This document shows positions 33,517 to 34,581 of a stretch of 34,581 nt of DNA, piece after piece. A program made the translations under genes and the position numbers. Origin of the DNA: Bacteroidales bacterium (GTDB taxonomy: Bacteria; Bacteroidota; Bacteroidia; Bacteroidales; JAEINX01); NCBI GenBank assembly GCA_016342645.1, contig JAEINX010000001.1:1-34581 (forward strand), in the 5' to 3' direction. How positions within the stretch are numbered: the stretch's first letter is position 1; each line of letters begins with the position of its first letter. A model generated the notes under the pieces. That model ran no database searches. It saw only the letters and a program-made list of their open reading frames with translations, and was not told where the DNA came from.

Positions 33517-33578
33517 TTTTTTTCCCTTAACGAGAATTTAGTAGTATCTTAAAAAACGATTTTGTTTTATTATATTTT

Positions 33579-33611
33579 AAGAAGATAATCTTATGGTTAT
33601 CTTCTTTTTTT
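33579..33611 (+). terminator. Intrinsic terminator of rpmH
   Basis: A 10-bp perfect stem AAGAAGATAA (33579-33588) and TTATCTTCTT (33597-33606), an 8-base loop, and a T run to 33611. Confidence 0.88.
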
Positions 33612-33699
33612 GTTGTCCGTAATTTTTTACCTAAAAAAACAGAATTTATTAAAAATATTGTCGTTAATTTGAATGTTATAATGATTAGAATTTTTTAAT

Positions 33700-33954
33700 A
33701 TGGCTAAATTTTTATTGGTTTTATTTTGGATAATTGTAATTTATTATTTTTTTAAATGGACAATGCGATATATTGCTCCTTTTTTAATGAAAAAATATGT
33801 AAGAAAGGTTCAAAAAAATTTCGAAGAACAAACCAAGCATAATCAACCGAGTAAAAAGAAAGACTCTGTAAATATTGACTACTCTCCCGAAGATGATCGA
33901 AAACAACAAAAGGACAACCTTGGTGAATATGTTGATTATGAAGAAGTGGAATAA
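33700..33954 (+). CDS. DUF4834 family membrane protein
   Basis: An 84-residue protein with one N-terminal membrane helix (about 4-20, LLVLFWIIVIYYFFKW), a short amphipathic segment (APFLMKKYVRKVQKNFEEQ), and a charged tail ending in GEYVDYEEVE. This layout matches DUF4834, a Bacteroidota-only family of unknown function usually found just before a large YfhO-like membrane protein gene, as here. A short terminator follows, so the two are probably transcribed separately. Confidence 0.8.
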   Translation: MAKFLLVLFWIIVIYYFFKWTMRYIAPFLMKKYVRKVQKNFEEQTKHNQPSKKKDSVNIDYSPEDDRKQQKDNLGEYVDYEEVE

Positions 33955-33955
33955 T

Positions 33956-33974
33956 CCCTGAATTTCAGGGTTTT
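33956..33974 (+). terminator. Short terminator after the DUF4834 gene
   Basis: CCCTG (33956-33960) and CAGGG (33966-33970) with a 5-base loop, then TTTT. A weak to moderate terminator. Confidence 0.55.
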
Positions 33975-33992
33975 CATTTAATTATTAAAATA

Positions 33993-34066
33993 GTGATCAG
34001 TGGTCGGTAATCAGTAACCGGTGATCAGTAAAAACATCCAGAACCCAGTATCCAGTATCCAGAATC
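33993..34066. repeat. Degenerate short tandem repeats
   Basis: Units around GTGATCAGT/GGTCGGTAATCAGTAACC (33993-34031) are followed by CCAGTATCCAGTATCCAG-type units (34035-34066). Both kinds are common in Bacteroidota intergenic DNA and are the most GC-rich part of this gap. Confidence 0.7.
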
Positions 34067-34095
34067 ATTTTTATCCCGAATAAATTTTCTTTATG

Positions 34096-34103
34096 TATCT
34101 TTG
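34096..34103 (+). promoter_or_regulatory. -7 box for the YfhO-like gene
   Basis: TATCTTTG (TAnnTTTG), 52 bases before the ATG at 34156. A second match, TAAATTTG, lies at 34114-34121. Neither has a good -33. Confidence 0.45.
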
Positions 34104-34155
34104 AACCATATTATAAATTTGTAAAATAAGACGAAGATTTAGAAAACAATATATT

Positions 34156-34581
34156 ATGAAAGAATCCCCGATAAAAAAACTTATTCCGTATTTTGTTGCT
34201 GTTATAATTTTCTTAATTATTACGATGCTTTATTTCAGCCCCTTATTTCAGGGAAAAAAACTTCTTCAGGGCGATATTACTCGTCATCGAGGTATGTCGA
34301 AAGAGATTATGGATCACCGTGAAAAAACCGGAGAAGAAGCATTATGGACGAATTCAATGTTTGGTGGAATGCCTGCTTATCAGATTTCCGTGAAATACAA
34401 ATCCAACCTGATTTCTTATGTTGATAAGATTTTCAGGCTGGGCTTGCCTAATCCTGCCGGATATGTTTTTTTATATTTTCTTGGATTTTTTGTCTTGCTG
34501 CTGATTCTTGGAGTCGATCCATGGATAAGTATTGCCGGAGCAATAGCTTTTGCCCTCTCCTCCTATTTTTTCATAATTCTC
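34156..34581 (+). CDS. YfhO-like multi-pass membrane protein, 5' part only
   Basis: The first 142 codons of a gene that runs off the right edge. A membrane helix at about residues 9-28 is followed by a periplasmic-type loop with LLQGDITRHRGMSKEIMDHR and EEALWTNSMFGGMPAYQIS, then more helices (about 104-140). These loop motifs are typical of Bacteroidota YfhO-family proteins, large GT-C-like membrane proteins thought to transfer or flip sugars on lipid-linked substrates. The acceptor is unknown. The preceding DUF4834 gene is its usual neighbour. Confidence 0.8.
   Translation, partial: MKESPIKKLIPYFVAVIIFLIITMLYFSPLFQGKKLLQGDITRHRGMSKEIMDHREKTGEEALWTNSMFGGMPAYQISVKYKSNLISYVDKIFRLGLPNPAGYVFLYFLGFFVLLLILGVDPWISIAGAIAFALSSYFFIIL

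Overview
The window is an AT-rich stretch of chromosome from a member of the Bacteroidota, most likely a Bacteroidales/Marinilabiliales-like lineage. The evidence is the gliding/type IX secretion genes gldD and gldE, a secreted protein with a T9SS C-terminal sorting domain, many promoters of the Bacteroidota form (TTTG, about 19 bases, TAnnTTTG), an almost complete lack of Shine-Dalgarno sequences, and family-specific genes (DUF4834, the YfhO-like protein, a bactofilin-AtpZ pair). No rRNA, tRNA or CRISPR array was seen.

Layout. 1-92: tail of a membrane-anchored or sorted protein. 598-4403 (+): TolC-type outer-membrane channel, HlyD/MacA-type adaptor, tsaB. 4436-6423 (-): ECF sigma factor overlapping a one-TM/beta-barrel partner. 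6958-13315 (-): a tight six-gene acyl-CoA operon (biotin-carrying carboxyltransferase, acyl-CoA dehydrogenase, CoA-transferase A and B, HMG-CoA lyase-like protein, Cys-rich unknown) that resembles the lower part of leucine/ketone-body metabolism but lacks some steps. 13629-14108 (+): small flavodoxin. 14172-16786 (-): ssb-gldE-gldD. 17258-19352 (+): hup, a 29-residue ribosomal-type protein, and RNase E/G. 19377-23650 (+): trpS, a small membrane protein, hflX and lnt. 23721-24518 (+): solitary DNA methyltransferase, convergent with 24499-25804 (-): bactofilin, AtpZ, an AtpI-like protein and a TfoX C-terminal-domain protein; no ATP synthase subunits follow. 26006-28951 (-): a damaged cell-surface region. 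29149-31630 (+): a PstI/BsuBI-type restriction-modification pair. 31729-34581 (+): pepD, rpmH, DUF4834 and the start of a YfhO-like gene.

The most unusual part is 26.0-29.0 kb. A T9SS-secreted protein of 867 codons is split by a single in-frame TGA. Just past its terminator lies what reads as the 5' end of a group II intron without its reverse transcriptase, fused to the orphan last codons of a second T9SS substrate, which still has its own terminator. Next to it, the restriction-modification promoter has an inverted repeat between its -33 and -7 boxes, and its -7 box ends four bases before the start codon, suggesting a leaderless, self-regulated transcript. All family assignments come from reading motifs by eye; no database search was run.
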